Assembly (NCBI GenBank): GCA_017592665.1
Contig: JAGFNW010000036.1
Span: 1 to 64,000 of the forward strand
Source of the DNA: Streptosporangiaceae bacterium NEAU-GS5
GTDB taxonomy: Bacteria > Actinomycetota > Actinomycetes > Streptosporangiales > Streptosporangiaceae
DNA length: 64,000 bases
Reading direction: 5' to 3'
Shown: positions 6,657 to 15,219 of the stretch, piece by piece
Position numbering within the stretch: position 1 is the first letter of the stretch
How the letters are laid out: the number at the start of each line of letters is the position of its first letter
The notes under the pieces: generated by a model
Database searches by the model: none
Told to the model about the DNA's origin: nothing
What the model saw: the letters and a program-made list of their open reading frames with translations, nothing else
Position numbers and translations under genes: made by a program

Positions 6657-7818
6657 GGGCACGATCTACGAGGCAGACGGCGGCTATATCGGCGCCATCT
6701 CCCTCGGGTTCGGTTCCGACGGCAGACGCCAGCGGCTCAAGCGCAGGGGCCGGACCAAGGCACAGGTCAAGGAGAGGCTCATTCGAGCCGTCAAGGATCT
6801 CGAAGCCGGCGTCATCAGTTCGGAGAGCTACACCGTGCGCGACGCGGTAGAGGACTGGTTCGCCAAAGGGCTCAAGGGTCGAAGCGCAAGCACTGTTGAG
6901 ACCCTACGCATCCTCGCCGACAAGCACGTCATCCCGCTGATTGGCAAGGCCAAGCTCCAGCGGTTACGGGCTGACGACGTGGATGAGTGGCTGGACGAGC
7001 TCACGGAAGTGCTCTCGACCCGCAGCCTGCTGACCATCCACTCGATCCTCAAACGGGCGATCCGGCAGGCTCAGGCGCGTGATCTGGTGCTCAGGAACGT
7101 CGCTGAGCTGGTGACCACGCCCAAAGGCAGGACCGGACGCCCGAGCAAGGCACTGACCCTCGCTCAGGCCACGGCAATCATGACGGTGGCGAAGACATCG
7201 ACGCTCAATGCCTATGTGGCCGTCAGCCTGCTAACCGGCATCCGCACCGAGGAAGCCCGTGCCCTGCGCTGGGATCACGTCGTTGCCTGGGTCGAGAAGC
7301 TCAAGGCCTGGCGACCGGTGACCGAGGTCGGATTCGATCACAAGAAGTTCGCGATCTACGTCTGGCGGTCCAAGCGGGTCGGTGGCGACACCAAAACCCG
7401 CAAGTCCCGCCGAACGCTCGAACTACCACACCAAGCCGCCGAAGCACTCCGAAAGCATCACAAGGATCAAGCAGAACAACGCCTGAAGGTCGGCGAAGCG
7501 TGGCAGGAACACGGCTTGGTGTTCAGCTCTGCGGTCGGGACTCCGCTTGACTCTCACAACGTGCGGCGGTCCTTCCGAGCGATCACCAAGCAAGCAGGCA
7601 TCGGGGAGGACTGGACTCCCCGTGAACTCCGTCACTCGTTCGTCTCGATCATGAGTGACAACGGTGTACCCCTTGAGACCATCGCCGATCTCGTGGGGCA
7701 CGCGGGTACCAGGGTCACCGAGCAGGTGTACCGGCATCAGCTCAAGCCGGTGATCACCACGGGTGCCCAGACCATGAACAAGATCTTCGGCGACAGCCAA
7801 GAGGTAGAGTCCGCGTGA
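6628..7818 (+). CDS. int: Tyrosine recombinase/integrase, 396 aa
   Basis: The protein has an arm-binding N-terminus, a SAM-like core-binding domain (about 65-165) and a catalytic domain (about 180-385). Catalytic Arg is in LLTGIRTEEARALRW, the second Arg in RELRHS, a His in VGHAGT and the nucleophilic Tyr in EQVYRHQ. The usual HxxR box reads RELR, a substitution I recall as common in actinomycete integrases. The TTG start at 6628 has GAGGAGGG just upstream and overlaps the RHH gene. The gene ends 90 bases from the 3' end of tRNA-Ala, which marks that tRNA as the attachment site. Confidence 0.92.
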   Translation: MSKILIGKYEGTIYEADGGYIGAISLGFGSDGRRQRLKRRGRTKAQVKERLIRAVKDLEAGVISSESYTVRDAVEDWFAKGLKGRSASTVETLRILADKHVIPLIGKAKLQRLRADDVDEWLDELTEVLSTRSLLTIHSILKRAIRQAQARDLVLRNVAELVTTPKGRTGRPSKALTLAQATAIMTVAKTSTLNAYVAVSLLTGIRTEEARALRWDHVVAWVEKLKAWRPVTEVGFDHKKFAIYVWRSKRVGGDTKTRKSRRTLELPHQAAEALRKHHKDQAEQRLKVGEAWQEHGLVFSSAVGTPLDSHNVRRSFRAITKQAGIGEDWTPRELRHSFVSIMSDNGVPLETIADLVGHAGTRVTEQVYRHQLKPVITTGAQTMNKIFGDSQEVESA

Positions 7819-7857
7819 GGTGGCTCCCGAATTGGCTCCCACGACGTTGAAAGATCG

Positions 7858-7887
7858 AAAAAGGGCCCCGGACCGAATCCGAGACCC
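7858..7887 (-). terminator. Rho-independent terminator of tRNA-Ala
   Basis: On the minus strand GGGTCTCGGA, a TTCGG loop and TCCGGGGCCC form a 10-bp stem with two G-U pairs, followed by five T residues. It lies just past the tRNA-Ala 3' end, and it may also stop transcripts leaving the integrase. Confidence 0.7.
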
Positions 7888-7908
7888 TCTCTCACCTGGC
7901 AGAACTTG

Positions 7909-7982
7909 TGGAGCTATGGGGATTTGAACCCCAGACCCCTTCGATGCGAACGAAGTGCGCTACCGGACTGCGCTATAGCCCC
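7909..7982 (-). tRNA. tRNA-Ala (anticodon CGC)
   Basis: A 74-base gene folds into the full cloverleaf: acceptor GGGGCTA paired with TAGCTCC, D-arm GCGC...GCGC, anticodon stem CTTCG/CGAAG around loop TTCGCAT (anticodon CGC, codon GCG), T-arm TGGGG/CCCCA with TTCAAAT. The 3' CCA is not encoded. Because the integrase gene lies directly at its 3' side, the 3' half is the presumed attachment sequence; the second copy would be at the other end of the element, left of the window. Confidence 0.95.
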
Positions 7983-8030
7983 AATGCCTCGACTAGGTTA
8001 GCAAACATCTGGGGCTTGTCGCGCCACTGA

Positions 8031-8684
8031 TCAGCCGCCCACGACGCGGCGCGTGTCGGCGTACTGATCGAAGACCTGGACCCGCTTGTGCGCCTCGAAC
8101 AGGATGATCTCAGCCTCGCGGGCACGCTGTTGCTCGAGCTCACGGCGCTCGTGCTCGCGGCGAAGGCGCTCGGCCTGCGCACGCGCGGCGCGCTCGCGCT
8201 GCTCGGCCTCGACCCGCGCCGCCACGCGCAGCACGGCCACGTACGCCACGAGGAACACCATCGACGGCGTGGCCGACCACCACGGAACGGCTCCGAACAC
8301 AGCCATCACCACCGACACGATGACGAGCAGGATGCTCAGCAGCATGCACCGCCGCCTGCGGGCGCGGATGCGGGCCCCGCGCCGCCACTCGGCCTCGCGC
8401 CGGGTCATCGACCGGGGCTGAGGAAGGGCCTCGGAGGACGCCTCGGGCTCCGCCTCAGAGACGGCCTCGGGAGAGGCTCCAGTCGTGCGGGCCGGATCGT
8501 CGGTGATCGCCGTGTCGGCGTCAGCGGAGCCGTCGGCGGGCGCGCCGGAATCGTCCCCGGCGTACGCCTCGGGGACGACCGCGGACTCCTCGTAGACGAC
8601 ATGGCGGTCCCGGCGCAGCCACATGGGCACCAGAACACCAAGCCACATGACAACGATGGCCAGATAGAGAAGGACGCTGCTCAC
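8031..8684 (-). CDS. sepX: SepX/GLPR-type divisome membrane protein, 217 aa
   Basis: N-terminal transmembrane helix followed by a basic stop (LYLAIVVMWLGVLVPMWLRR), a long acidic and Ala/Ser-rich linker, two further membrane helices (about 127-147 and 152-170), and a charged coiled coil (ERAARAQAERLRREHERREL). This layout, the start motif and above all the neighbours (acetyltransferase, moeA/glp, galU, 5-formyl-THF cyclo-ligase) match SepX of Streptomyces and GLPR of Corynebacterium, the membrane partner of the gephyrin-like protein Glp at division septa. GTG 8684 follows GAGGAGG by five bases. Function here is by homology of context; primary sequence of the family diverges. Confidence 0.7.
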   Translation of the reverse strand: MSSVLLYLAIVVMWLGVLVPMWLRRDRHVVYEESAVVPEAYAGDDSGAPADGSADADTAITDDPARTTGASPEAVSEAEPEASSEALPQPRSMTRREAEWRRGARIRARRRRCMLLSILLVIVSVVMAVFGAVPWWSATPSMVFLVAYVAVLRVAARVEAEQRERAARAQAERLRREHERRELEQQRAREAEIILFEAHKRVQVFDQYADTRRVVGG

Positions 8685-8974
8685 GCGGTCCTCCTCTGCG
8701 AGGGCCGCGTGGTCGTGGGCTGGCTCACGTGACCCCCTTTCCATGCGGTGACGGCGTGAACACACTCCTGTGGACTCTTGGCCTCGCAGATGTGCTCACG
8801 TCACGCACCGTAAGACGGCGTGTCACTGATTGACGAGCATTCGGTGCGGTGTGTCGCGAGATCGTCAAAGCTCTTCATGTAATTCGGCCGCTGGTCCGGC
8901 CATAGGCTACGGCCCCAGGGGTCACCTCGCCCAGGCAGTTTCCGGGCGGTGCGCCGACCGGGCGCATCGAGCGC
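8685..8974. other. Intergenic region upstream of sepX
   Basis: These 290 bases hold the sepX ribosome site and presumably its own promoter. I see no reading frame with coding character and no structured RNA that I recognise. Confidence 0.4.
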
Positions 8975-9607
8975 TCAGACGGCGCTTACGGGCCCGCCGC
9001 TCTCGCGAGTGCGGCGCCATTGGGCGAGCAGGCCGCGCGGCACGTCCTCGACGGTGAGGGCGTAGCAGATGTGATCGCGCCAGGCGCCGTCGATGTGCAG
9101 CTGCCGGCGCCGGATGCCTTCTTCACGGAACCCGAGCTTCTCGACGACGCGGCGGCTGGCGTGATTCTCGGGACGGATGTTGGCCTCCAGCCGATGCAGG
9201 CCCGTCGTGAAGAAGCAATGGTCGACGGCCATGGCCAGGGCCGTCGGTATGACGCCCCGCCCCGCGAGCCGCCCGTCGATCCAGTAGCCGACCTGCGCCG
9301 ACCTGGCCGAACCCCACACCACCGCGCCGACCGTCAGCTGGCCGGCGAAAGCCCCGTCGTAGGTCACGACCCACGGCAGCGCGAGACCCTGGCGGGCCTC
9401 TCTGCGCAGCGTCCCGACCATCGACACGTACGGCCCCAAGCCGGTCCTGAACAGGGGGGTCTCGGGGTTGCTCGGCTCCCAGGGGCGAAGCCACTCGGCG
9501 TTGCGCAACCGGGTGTCGCGCCACGCGCGGACGTCACGCAACCGCAGCGGGCGGAGCCCCACCGGCCCCTCGGCCAGCGTCGCGGGCCAGCCGCGAAGTC
9601 GATCCAT
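8975..9607 (-). CDS. GNAT-family N-acetyltransferase, RimJ/RimL-like, 210 aa
   Basis: It shows the GNAT fold: N-terminal VGLRPLRLRDVRAW, then GYWIDGRLAGRGVIPTALAM as motif A (acetyl-CoA pyrophosphate loop, usual R/QxxGxG/A), and NHASRRVVEKLGFREEGI as motif B. The closing region contains WRDHICYAL, as in RimJ-type ribosomal-protein acetyltransferases. This gene sits between mog and sepX in the same direction, an arrangement seen across actinomycetes. The real substrate cannot be read from sequence. Confidence 0.85.
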   Translation of the reverse strand: MDRLRGWPATLAEGPVGLRPLRLRDVRAWRDTRLRNAEWLRPWEPSNPETPLFRTGLGPYVSMVGTLRREARQGLALPWVVTYDGAFAGQLTVGAVVWGSARSAQVGYWIDGRLAGRGVIPTALAMAVDHCFFTTGLHRLEANIRPENHASRRVVEKLGFREEGIRRRQLHIDGAWRDHICYALTVEDVPRGLLAQWRRTRESGGPVSAV

Positions 9608-9653
9608 CTGTCAATCATCCCCCCGATTGGCCGAGATGCGCCACGTGGCGACC

Positions 9654-10127
9654 TTATCGGGCGTGGTCTCCACCGCCGATCTGATCGACGGCGTGCTGGA
9701 GGACGGGAGCGAGCACGGCCATGCCATCGCGAACCCCGCCGGACGAACCCGGCAGATTGACGATCAGGCTCCTGCCCGCCTGCCCGGCCAGGCCACGCGA
9801 AAGGATCGAGGTGGGGACCTTGTCGCGATTGGCCTGCCGGATGGCTTCCGCGATGCCCGGGATCTCCCGGTCGAGCACGCGGCGGGTCATCTCGGGGGTG
9901 AGATCGTGTGGCGTGAGGCCGGTGCCGCCGGTCGTCACGATCACGTCGTATCCCCCGCCCACACCCTCCCTGAGCGCCGACTCGACCGGCTCTCCGTCGG
10001 GAACGACGACCGGGCCCTCAACCTCGCATCCGGCCTCCCGGAGCAGCTCAGCCAGCAATTGCCCCGACTTGTCGGGATATATTCCAGCCGCCGCGCGATT
10101 CGAGGCGGTGATCACCAGGGCGCGCAT
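9654..10127 (-). CDS. mog: MoaB/Mog-type molybdopterin adenylyltransferase, 157 aa
   Basis: MogA/MoaB enzymes adenylate molybdopterin before metal insertion. The family signature is clear: VITASNRAAAG at the N-terminus, DVIVTTGGTGLTPHDLTPE in the middle, and LIVNLPGSSGGVRDGM near the end. ATG 10127 overlaps the stop of moaC (TGATG), so translation is coupled; an in-frame ATG at 10142 is less likely. It acts with moaC and moeA in the same leftward run. Confidence 0.88.
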   Translation of the reverse strand: MRALVITASNRAAAGIYPDKSGQLLAELLREAGCEVEGPVVVPDGEPVESALREGVGGGYDVIVTTGGTGLTPHDLTPEMTRRVLDREIPGIAEAIRQANRDKVPTSILSRGLAGQAGRSLIVNLPGSSGGVRDGMAVLAPVLQHAVDQIGGGDHAR

Positions 10128-10594
10128 CACGGCCGCTTCCACGTGCCGGTCTTGCCGCCGAGCTTCTCCTCGACCCTCACGTCGGTTATCACCGCGGCCG
10201 GATCAACGGCCTTGACCATATCGATCAGCGCGAGCGCGGCCACCGAGACCGCGGTCAGCGCCTCCATTTCGACTCCCGTGCGGTCGGCGGTCTTCACCCG
10301 AGCCGTGATCTCCACGCCTTCGTCGACGACCTCGAGCCCGACCTTGACCCCGTGCAGCGCGATGGGATGGCAGAGCGGGATCAGGTCGGGCGTCCGCTTG
10401 GCCCCCATGATCCCGGCGATCCTCGCCACTCCCAGGGCGTCGCCCTTCGGCACGTCACCCGACCGCAGCAGGGCGACCGCCTCCTTCGACAGCAACACGC
10501 GTCCGGTGGCGACAGCCGTACGGGACGAGACTGCTTTTTCTGAGACGTCGACCATGCGGGCGTCGCCCGCTTCGTCGACGTGTGTCAGCTTCAC
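10127..10594 (-). CDS. moaC: Cyclic pyranopterin monophosphate synthase, 155 aa
   Basis: MoaC converts the MoaA product into cPMP, the first stable intermediate of molybdenum cofactor synthesis. Visible family motifs are THVDEAGDARMVDV at the start, KGDALGVARIAGIMGAKRT, LIPLCHPI, and the final VEMEALTAVSVAALALIDMV. Length is typical. The GTG start overlaps the moeA stop (GTGA). Confidence 0.95.
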   Translation of the reverse strand: MKLTHVDEAGDARMVDVSEKAVSSRTAVATGRVLLSKEAVALLRSGDVPKGDALGVARIAGIMGAKRTPDLIPLCHPIALHGVKVGLEVVDEGVEITARVKTADRTGVEMEALTAVSVAALALIDMVKAVDPAAVITDVRVEEKLGGKTGTWKRP

Positions 10595-11787
10595 AGCGGA
10601 ATGACCTCCACGGATGAGCCCTCGGGCAGCTCGGTGACATCCTCCGGCACGATCATGAGCGCGTTGGCGGCGGCCAGCGCCGCGAGTTGGTGGGAACCCT
10701 GGCCGGTCACCGGGGTGACCAGGCCACCGTCGAGCACGCCACGCAAATAGGACCGCCGCCCGGGCGGTGAGCTCACTCGCGCCGTCGTGATCGCCTTGAC
10801 GGTCTCCGGCGGCCCCGCGTCGAGCCCTTGCATCAGGCGCAGCGCGGGCCGCACGAAGAGCACGAACGACACGAACGACGACACCGGATTGCCCGGCAAG
10901 GTGAAGATGGGCACGTCGCGCTCGCCGACCAGGCCGAAGCCCTGCGGCATGCCGGGCTGCATGGCCACCTTCTCGAACTTCACCCGGCCGAGCGGCGCGA
11001 GCGCCTCCTTGACCGGCTCATAGGCGCCCATGGAGACACCACCGCTGGTGATCACCGCATCCACCGTGCTCAGCTGCGCGTCGAGCACCGCCAGGAACTC
11101 GTTGGGGTCGTCGGTGACGGCCGAGCCGGCGCGGAAACCGTCGGCCCCGGCCTCCCGCACAGCGGCGGCCAGCATGTAGCTGTTGGACTCCCAGATCTGG
11201 CCGTAGCGCAGCGGCGTGCCCGGCTCGGCCAGCTCGGAGCCCGTCGACAGGACGGCGACCCTCGGCCGGGGCCGCACGAGAACATGACGGCGGCCGACCC
11301 CGGCCAGGATGCCGATCTGCGGCGCGCCGAGAGCCGTGCCTGCGGACAGGACCACGTCACCCACGCCCACATCTTCCCCCGTCCGGCGAATCGCGTTGCC
11401 CGCCGGGACGCTCCTGTGGATAACCACTCGCTCAATCCCGCCGTCGGTCAACTCGACGGGCACGACCGCGTCGGCCCCCGCAGGGAGCGGAGCTCCGGTC
11501 ATGATGCGCGCGACGAATCCAGGCTCGACGGTCCGGCGCTCCTGATCCCCGGCCGCGACATCGTCTGTCACCGGCAGGGTGACCGGCGCGTTCGCCACAT
11601 CTTCGGCGCGTACGGCATAGCCGTCCATGGCCGAGTTGTCGAAGGGCGGCAGCGCGACGGGCGCCGTCACATCCTCCGCGAGGAGCGCCCCATGCGCCCG
11701 TTCGAGCTCGGCCTCGAGCGGCGCCGACGGGCGCACCGCCGCGAGGATGTCAGCCAGGTGCTGGTCAACGGGCTTGAGCGTGGCCAT
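10591..11787 (-). CDS. moeA: Molybdopterin molybdenumtransferase / gephyrin-like protein Glp, 398 aa
   Basis: MoeA family throughout: N-terminal LPPFDNSAMDGYAVR, MTGAPLPAGADAVVPVE, the MPT-binding core with VAVLSTGSEL and ITSGGVSMGAYEPVKE, FTLPGNPVSSFVSF, and a C-terminal beta domain. In actinobacteria a MoeA paralogue named Glp lies beside sepX/glpR and works in cell division with FtsZ; the neighbourhood here points to that role, although molybdate insertion activity is not excluded since moaC and mog are adjacent. ATG 11787 lies inside the galU 3' end, with a 23-base overlap. Confidence 0.9.
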   Translation of the reverse strand: MATLKPVDQHLADILAAVRPSAPLEAELERAHGALLAEDVTAPVALPPFDNSAMDGYAVRAEDVANAPVTLPVTDDVAAGDQERRTVEPGFVARIMTGAPLPAGADAVVPVELTDGGIERVVIHRSVPAGNAIRRTGEDVGVGDVVLSAGTALGAPQIGILAGVGRRHVLVRPRPRVAVLSTGSELAEPGTPLRYGQIWESNSYMLAAAVREAGADGFRAGSAVTDDPNEFLAVLDAQLSTVDAVITSGGVSMGAYEPVKEALAPLGRVKFEKVAMQPGMPQGFGLVGERDVPIFTLPGNPVSSFVSFVLFVRPALRLMQGLDAGPPETVKAITTARVSSPPGRRSYLRGVLDGGLVTPVTGQGSHQLAALAAANALMIVPEDVTELPEGSSVEVIPL

Positions 11788-12676
11788 CCAGGAATTGTCG
11801 CAGCCACGGCATGAACTCGGGAGCCAGGTCCGGCCGTTCGGCCGCGAACTGGACCACGGTCTGGAGATATTCCAGCTTGTTTCCCGTGTCGTATCGGCGG
11901 CCCCGGAACAGCACACCGTGCACGGTGCCGCCCTCGGCCGTGCTCCGCCCGGCGAGCGTCCGCAGCGCGTCGGTCAGCTGGATCTCGCCGCCGCGCCCGG
12001 GAGGCGTCTTCTCCAGGACCTCGAAGACGGCCGGATCGATGACATACCTACCAATGACCGCCCAATTCGACGGCGCCTGACCAGCCGGAGGTTTTTCCAC
12101 AAGGTCGGTGACCCGGACCACGTCATCCTCGGATGTCGGCGAGATCGTCGCCACACCGTAGAGGGAGACCTGCTCTTCGGGCACCTCCATGAGCGCCACG
12201 ACGCTGCCGCCGTACGTCCCGCGGACCTCGATCATGCGCTTGAGCAGGGGGTCGCGGGCGTCGATCAGGTCGTCGCCGAGCAGACATGCGAACGGCTCGT
12301 GCCCGACGTGCTGCTTGGCGCAGAGAACGGCGTGACCGAGGCCGCGCGGCTCGCCCTGCCGCACGAAGTGCATGGTCGCGAGATCGACCGGCTCCTGGAC
12401 CTGCGAGAGCCGCTCCTCGTCGCCCTTGGCGCGGAGCGCGTCCTCCAGTTCGTAGGCCACGTCGAAGTGGTCCTCGATGGACCGCTTGTTCCGGCCGGTC
12501 ACCATGAGGACGTCGAGGAGCCCGGCCGCCGCAGCCTCTTCCACGACATACTGGATGGCCGGCTTGTCGACGATGGGCAGCATCTCCTTGGGCGTCGCCT
12601 TGGTCGCGGGCAGGAATCGGGTGCCGAGACCGGCCGCGGGGACCACGGCTTTCGTCACAGGTTCGAAGTCAGCCAT
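11765..12676 (-). CDS. galU: UTP-glucose-1-phosphate uridylyltransferase, 303 aa
   Basis: Makes UDP-glucose for glycans and trehalose. Signature nucleotidyltransferase motif GLGTRFLPATKATPKEMLPI with KPAIQYVVEEA directly after, then the G(R)NKRSIEDHFD region and LGDDLIDA for metal binding. Length is normal. The ATG lies only 24 bases from the divergent start at 12701, so both genes must share a very compact promoter region. Confidence 0.95.
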   Translation of the reverse strand: MADFEPVTKAVVPAAGLGTRFLPATKATPKEMLPIVDKPAIQYVVEEAAAAGLLDVLMVTGRNKRSIEDHFDVAYELEDALRAKGDEERLSQVQEPVDLATMHFVRQGEPRGLGHAVLCAKQHVGHEPFACLLGDDLIDARDPLLKRMIEVRGTYGGSVVALMEVPEEQVSLYGVATISPTSEDDVVRVTDLVEKPPAGQAPSNWAVIGRYVIDPAVFEVLEKTPPGRGGEIQLTDALRTLAGRSTAEGGTVHGVLFRGRRYDTGNKLEYLQTVVQFAAERPDLAPEFMPWLRQFLDGHAQAR

Positions 12677-12700
12677 GGTTGAACACTAACGGAGGGCGCT

Positions 12701-13273
12701 TTGGACAAGATGAAGCTACGGCGACAGATCCTTCACGCCCGGTCGGGCCTGGATGAGAAATCCATTAACGAAGGGGCCAGGTCCATCCGCGAAACCCTGC
12801 TCGATCAGCCCTGGGTTCAGATGGCAGGATTGGTCGCCGCCTATTGGTCGATCGGGCAAGAACCGAGAACTCATGGGCTGGTGTTCGCTTTGTGGAAACA
12901 CGGGGCGACAGTGATCCTGCCGGTCCTGCGCCCGGACAAGGATTTGGATTGGGCGGTGTACGACGGTCCTGACTCCCTCGCGCCCGGGCCGTACGGGATC
13001 ATGGAACCGGTCGACACCCGCCGCGGTGTCGACACGATCAGGACCGCGGCGCTGGTCCTGGCGCCCGCGCTGGCCGTGGATCCCTCCAACGGCGTACGGC
13101 TCGGCCGTGGCGGCGGGTCCTATGACCGGGCGCTGGCCCGGGTAGGACCCAACGTGCCCGTTGTGGCGCTACTTCACGAGGGCGAATTGATCAAGGGCGT
13201 ACCCGCTGATCCGCATGACGTGCCAGTCCGGCAGGTCGCGACACCTTCGGGGCTCCTGACACAATTGGGGTGA
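12701..13273 (+). CDS. 5-formyltetrahydrofolate cyclo-ligase, 190 aa
   Basis: Converts 5-formyl-THF to methenyl-THF using ATP. Evidence is the N-terminal KLRRQILHAR, the conserved VLAPALAVDPSNGVRLGRGGGSYDR block (substrate and ATP site) and VALLHEGELI near the C-terminus. The TTG at 12701 has GGAGGG five bases upstream; ATG 12710 is an alternative. It is divergent from galU, the conserved arrangement in actinobacteria. Confidence 0.92.
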   Translation: MDKMKLRRQILHARSGLDEKSINEGARSIRETLLDQPWVQMAGLVAAYWSIGQEPRTHGLVFALWKHGATVILPVLRPDKDLDWAVYDGPDSLAPGPYGIMEPVDTRRGVDTIRTAALVLAPALAVDPSNGVRLGRGGGSYDRALARVGPNVPVVALLHEGELIKGVPADPHDVPVRQVATPSGLLTQLG

Positions 13274-13291
13274 TCTGCGAGAGGAGGCCGG

Positions 13292-14794
13292 TTGGAGCTG
13301 AATGTTTGGCTTCTCCTATCGGCCGCAATCGTCATCGCCGCAATCGCGTCCGTCCGGGTGGCCCATCGGACCGGTCTGCCGTCACTCCTGATCTACCTGG
13401 GCATCGGCCTGCTGATCGGCGAATCAGGACTGGGGATCCAGTTCGAGAACGCCGAGCTCGCTCAGCAGCTGGGCCTCATCGCGCTTGCCGTCATCCTGGC
13501 CGAAGGCGGCCTGACCACGAACTGGGGGCACGTGCGCCAAGCCGTGCCCTCCGCTCTGGTCCTGGCCACGGTGGGCGTGGTGGTGAGCATCAATGTGCTC
13601 GCTGTATGCGCCTATGCCCTCCTTGACCTGGACTGGCATACGGCGCTGCTGCTCGGCGCAATCCTCGCCTCCACCGACGCCGCCGCGGTGTTCTCCGTCC
13701 TACGGACCCTGCCGCTGCCACCCCGGCTGGCCGGAATCCTCGAGGCCGAGTCCGGATTCAATGACGCGCCGACCGTGATCGTCGTGGTCGCGCTGAGCGC
13801 CGCGCAGCAGGCGATGCCCACGGTATGGGAGGTGATCATCACAGCCGTCTACGAGCTGGCGATCGGCGCGGCCGTTGGATTGGCGATCGGCCCCCTCGCC
13901 GCCTACCTGCTGCGCAGCGTCGCCCTCCCCGCCTCCGGCCTCTATCCGATCGCGGTCATGGCCGTCGCGTTCCTCGCCTACAGCGGGGCCGCCTGGGTCC
14001 ACGCGAGCGGGTTCCTGGCGGTCTATGTGGCCACACTCATCCTCGGAAACAGCCGGCTTCCCCACCGGGCGGCCACACGCGGATTCGCGGAGGGCACCGC
14101 GTGGCTGGCCCAGATCGGCCTGTTCGTCATGCTGGGCATGCTGGCCAGCCCTTCCGAGCTGACGACGGCCATCGTGCCCGGATTGGTGGCCGGCACCGCT
14201 CTGGTCCTGGCCGCCCGCCCCCTGTCGGTGATCGTCAGCGCGCTTCTCGTACGGCTCGCGCGGATCGACCGGCTCGGCTGGCGCGAGCAGGTCTTCCTGT
14301 CGTGGGCCGGATTGCGCGGCGCGGTGCCCATCGTGCTGGCGACCATTCCCTGGGCGGACGGCCTCAACGGCGCGAAAGGCCTGTTCAACGAGGTCTTCGT
14401 CATCGTCATCGTGTTCACCGTGGTGCAGGGCCCGACGCTGCCGTACATGGCGAGGCTGCTCGGCCTCGGCGGCGAGGGCGAGGCGCGCGACCTGGACGTG
14501 GAAGCGGCGCCCCTCGAAGAGCTCAACGCCGACCTGCTCCAGATCCGCATTCCGCGTGGATCGCTCATGCACGGTGTGGAGATCTTCGAGCTCAGGCTCC
14601 CCAAGGATGCGGCGATCACGATGGTGGTCCGGGACGGAAGTTCGTTCGTTCCGGCCGGCGACACACGGCTGCGCGCCGAGGACCAGCTCCTGGTCGTCAC
14701 GACCGCGGCGATGCGCGACCGTGTCGAACGACGGCTGCGCGCGGTGAGCCGCCGTGGCAAACTCGCTGGATGGTACGGGGAACGTGGGGACTAA
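13292..14794 (+). CDS. Potassium/proton antiporter, CPA1 family with TrkA-C domain, 500 aa
   Basis: About twelve membrane helices span residues 5-395, including the family motif region around ILASTDAAAVFSVLR and ESGFNDAPTVIVVVALS, where the acidic residues take part in ion exchange. A soluble TrkA_C-like domain covers about 405-490 (LNADLLQIRIPRGS, then PAGDTRLRAEDQLLVV), as in CvrA/YcgO-type exchangers, and probably binds a regulatory ligand. TTG 13292 follows GAGGAGG by five bases. It begins 18 bases after the cyclo-ligase, so they may be cotranscribed. Confidence 0.88.
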   Translation: MELNVWLLLSAAIVIAAIASVRVAHRTGLPSLLIYLGIGLLIGESGLGIQFENAELAQQLGLIALAVILAEGGLTTNWGHVRQAVPSALVLATVGVVVSINVLAVCAYALLDLDWHTALLLGAILASTDAAAVFSVLRTLPLPPRLAGILEAESGFNDAPTVIVVVALSAAQQAMPTVWEVIITAVYELAIGAAVGLAIGPLAAYLLRSVALPASGLYPIAVMAVAFLAYSGAAWVHASGFLAVYVATLILGNSRLPHRAATRGFAEGTAWLAQIGLFVMLGMLASPSELTTAIVPGLVAGTALVLAARPLSVIVSALLVRLARIDRLGWREQVFLSWAGLRGAVPIVLATIPWADGLNGAKGLFNEVFVIVIVFTVVQGPTLPYMARLLGLGGEGEARDLDVEAAPLEELNADLLQIRIPRGSLMHGVEIFELRLPKDAAITMVVRDGSSFVPAGDTRLRAEDQLLVVTTAAMRDRVERRLRAVSRRGKLAGWYGERGD

Positions 14795-14875
14795 TTCCCG
14801 ACCGGATGTCGTTTATGATTAGCAGTCACCTGGACCGAGTGCCAGTCTGTCGAGCGGGAGTCCGAGGAGGAGCGC

Positions 14876-15202
14876 GTGCCCACGTACGAGTACGCCTGCA
14901 CTGATTGCGGCGAGCGGCTCGAGGTCGTCCAGAAGTTCACTGACGACGCCCTCACGGTCTGCCCCCGGTGCGAGGGGCGGCTGCGCAAGATGTTCAACGC
15001 CGTGGGGATCGTCTTCAAGGGTTCCGGGTTCTACCGCACGGACAGCAGGGGCTCGAACAGCGTCCCCGCCAAGGCCGGGGACAAGACCCCCGAAAAGACC
15101 TCTGAGAAGTCGTCGGAAAAATCATCCGAAAAGGCGCCGGAGAAGACCAAGTCCGACAAGCCCGCTTCGAGCCCCGCGCCGACGGCAGCGCCCGCGGCTT
15201 GA
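14876..15202 (+). CDS. FmdB-family zinc ribbon protein, 108 aa
   Basis: The start PTYEYACTDCGERLEVVQKF with a second pair CPRC gives the FmdB zinc ribbon. It is followed by GIVFKGSGFYRTD, the typical end of the conserved part, and a low-complexity Lys/Glu/Ser/Pro tail (residues about 70-108) with repeated EKSSEK units. GTG 14876 has GAGGAGGAG upstream. The function of the family is poorly known; it often lies before the MTA phosphorylase and SAF genes in actinomycetes, as here. Confidence 0.88.
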   Translation: MPTYEYACTDCGERLEVVQKFTDDALTVCPRCEGRLRKMFNAVGIVFKGSGFYRTDSRGSNSVPAKAGDKTPEKTSEKSSEKSSEKAPEKTKSDKPASSPAPTAAPAA

Positions 15203-15219
15203 GCGCCTTCCGCCTGGGG

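Noticed and set aside
7909-7982. Second tRNA-Ala 3' copy searched at the left edge of the window
   Set aside because: No matching T-arm or acceptor sequence is seen in the first kilobase, so the left end of the element is outside the window.
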